A DNA stretch of 5,164 bases, from the NCBI GenBank assembly GCA_963550755.1, contig CAUVDV010000160.1:1-5164 (forward strand). The letters run 5' to 3'. This document shows, one piece after another, positions 4,530 through 5,164 of the stretch. The position numbers were made by a program, and so were the translations under genes. The notes under the pieces are model-generated. The model was not told the DNA's origin. It worked only from the letters and a program-made list of their open reading frames with translations, and ran no database searches. The first letter of the stretch is position 1, and every line of letters starts with the position of its first letter. The stretch comes from W11650 sp963550755 (GTDB lineage Bacteria > Bacillota > Clostridia > Lachnospirales > Vallitaleaceae).

Positions 4530-5164
4530 ATGCGGCGAGGTTTCTGTTTAATTTTTTTCTGTATTTTCCTGATTTCCTGCGCCTCGAAAGCAGACTCGCG
4601 GCCGGTAACTTCCATCCGTTTTACCCCGCTTAACTTCCCGTACAGCAATTTAGGCGAGTTTACCCTTTCCGCCGCCCAGCATCAGGAACAGCTTCAGCTT
4701 TTTTTGGCAGTTTTTGATGATACCTTTGCTCACGGCCAAATTGACGATGATGCCGACCTGCCCGGACTTCCTCATACTTTTTCCTTACAGCTTTTTTCCG
4801 GCACGGTCTTAACAGCCATCTACCGGCTGTCCTTCGACTTTGAAAAGGATATTGCTTTCCTGCAAAACGAACGCCATATTTACGCCGTGGCACCGGAATA
4901 CTTTCATCAGATTATCGAAACCGGCTATTTTAACATGATTTTTCGCAAAAATCACGCTCCGGCCGCGCAGTTTTATTTAAACAGCAAGGATATTAAATAC
5001 TCCGTTTCCGGCACATGGAACTATGAAACCTACCAAAATAATTTTTTATCCTATCAAATTAACAGCCAGCAGGAGCAGTCAACCCATTATATTGTGACAG
5101 ATGCGGATTTTCATTTGACCTATACCTTTGCGGAAAAGCCGCCCGATCATGTCTATGAAACGAT
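4530..5164 (+). CDS. predicted lipoprotein of unknown function, 3' end outside window
   Basis: The frame runs from ATG at 4530 to the window end without a stop, 211 codons plus two bases. The N-terminus is a lipoprotein signal peptide: R2 and R3, a hydrophobic stretch (5-15), and the lipobox LISC with the lipid-carrying C17. The mature protein would be anchored on the outer face of the cell membrane. After C17 no further cysteine is seen. The mature part is rich in Phe and Tyr, has an acidic patch IDDDAD (71-76) and a segment FDFEKDIAFLQ (102-112), and from about 145 looks like alternating beta strands. I recognise no family. Nothing contradicts a real gene: the ribosome binding site is excellent and a near-consensus promoter lies 410 nt upstream. 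It is divergent from gltX. Sensor, binding-protein or envelope roles are all possible, and none is supported specifically. Confidence 0.85.
   Translation, partial: MRRGFCLIFFCIFLISCASKADSRPVTSIRFTPLNFPYSNLGEFTLSAAQHQEQLQLFLAVFDDTFAHGQIDDDADLPGLPHTFSLQLFSGTVLTAIYRLSFDFEKDIAFLQNERHIYAVAPEYFHQIIETGYFNMIFRKNHAPAAQFYLNSKDIKYSVSGTWNYETYQNNFLSYQINSQQEQSTHYIVTDADFHLTYTFAEKPPDHVYET

Noticed and set aside
4394..4633. Plus-strand frame crossing the start of the lipoprotein gene
   Set aside because: It begins in the repeat array without a ribosome binding site and is out of frame with the well-supported ATG at 4530.
4660..4893. Minus-strand frame opposite the lipoprotein gene
   Set aside because: The plus-strand frame has a strong ribosome binding site and signal peptide; this one has neither.

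Overview
The window looks like a piece of chromosome from a low-to-middling GC member of the Bacillota, most likely Clostridia. That placement is inferred from strong AGGAG-type ribosome binding sites, a TTG start, sigma-A-like promoters and the general look of the proteins. The species cannot be named from this sequence alone.

Left part (about 1-3760, minus strand): three housekeeping genes read leftwards, in the order gltX (glutamyl-tRNA synthetase), ung (family 1 uracil-DNA glycosylase) and hom (homoserine dehydrogenase with a C-terminal ACT domain). gltX has a clear promoter (TTGAAA-N17-TAAAAT, 3732-3760). A 144-nt gap separates gltX from ung. ung and hom are tightly joined: 10 nt lie between the ung stop and the hom TTG start, and the hom ribosome binding site overlaps the ung stop codon. 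A possible further minus-strand gene begins at position 44 and leaves the window. The three enzymes share no pathway, so the cluster says little about function.

Middle part (about 3700-4529): an 830-nt divergent intergenic region with no convincing protein gene, and the most interesting stretch of the window. It holds two unrelated repeat arrays. The first (3867-4061) is three large hairpins whose 35-nt palindromic cores repeat at exactly 67-nt spacing. Several base pairs differ between copies by paired changes that keep the stem intact, and the first copy appears inverted relative to the other two. The second (about 4161-4460) is seven degenerate GC-rich units with a 41-44 nt period, several able to form two small hairpins each. 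Between the arrays lies a near-consensus plus-strand promoter (TTGTCA-N17-TATAAT, 4092-4120). The second array therefore lies inside a predicted leader of about 400 nt.

Right part (4530-5164, plus strand): the start of a predicted lipoprotein of unknown function. It has an excellent ribosome binding site and lipobox, and is cut by the window end after 211 codons. The candidate undescribed system is the pair of structured repeat arrays, in particular the repeat-filled leader in front of this lipoprotein gene. Its function is not established.
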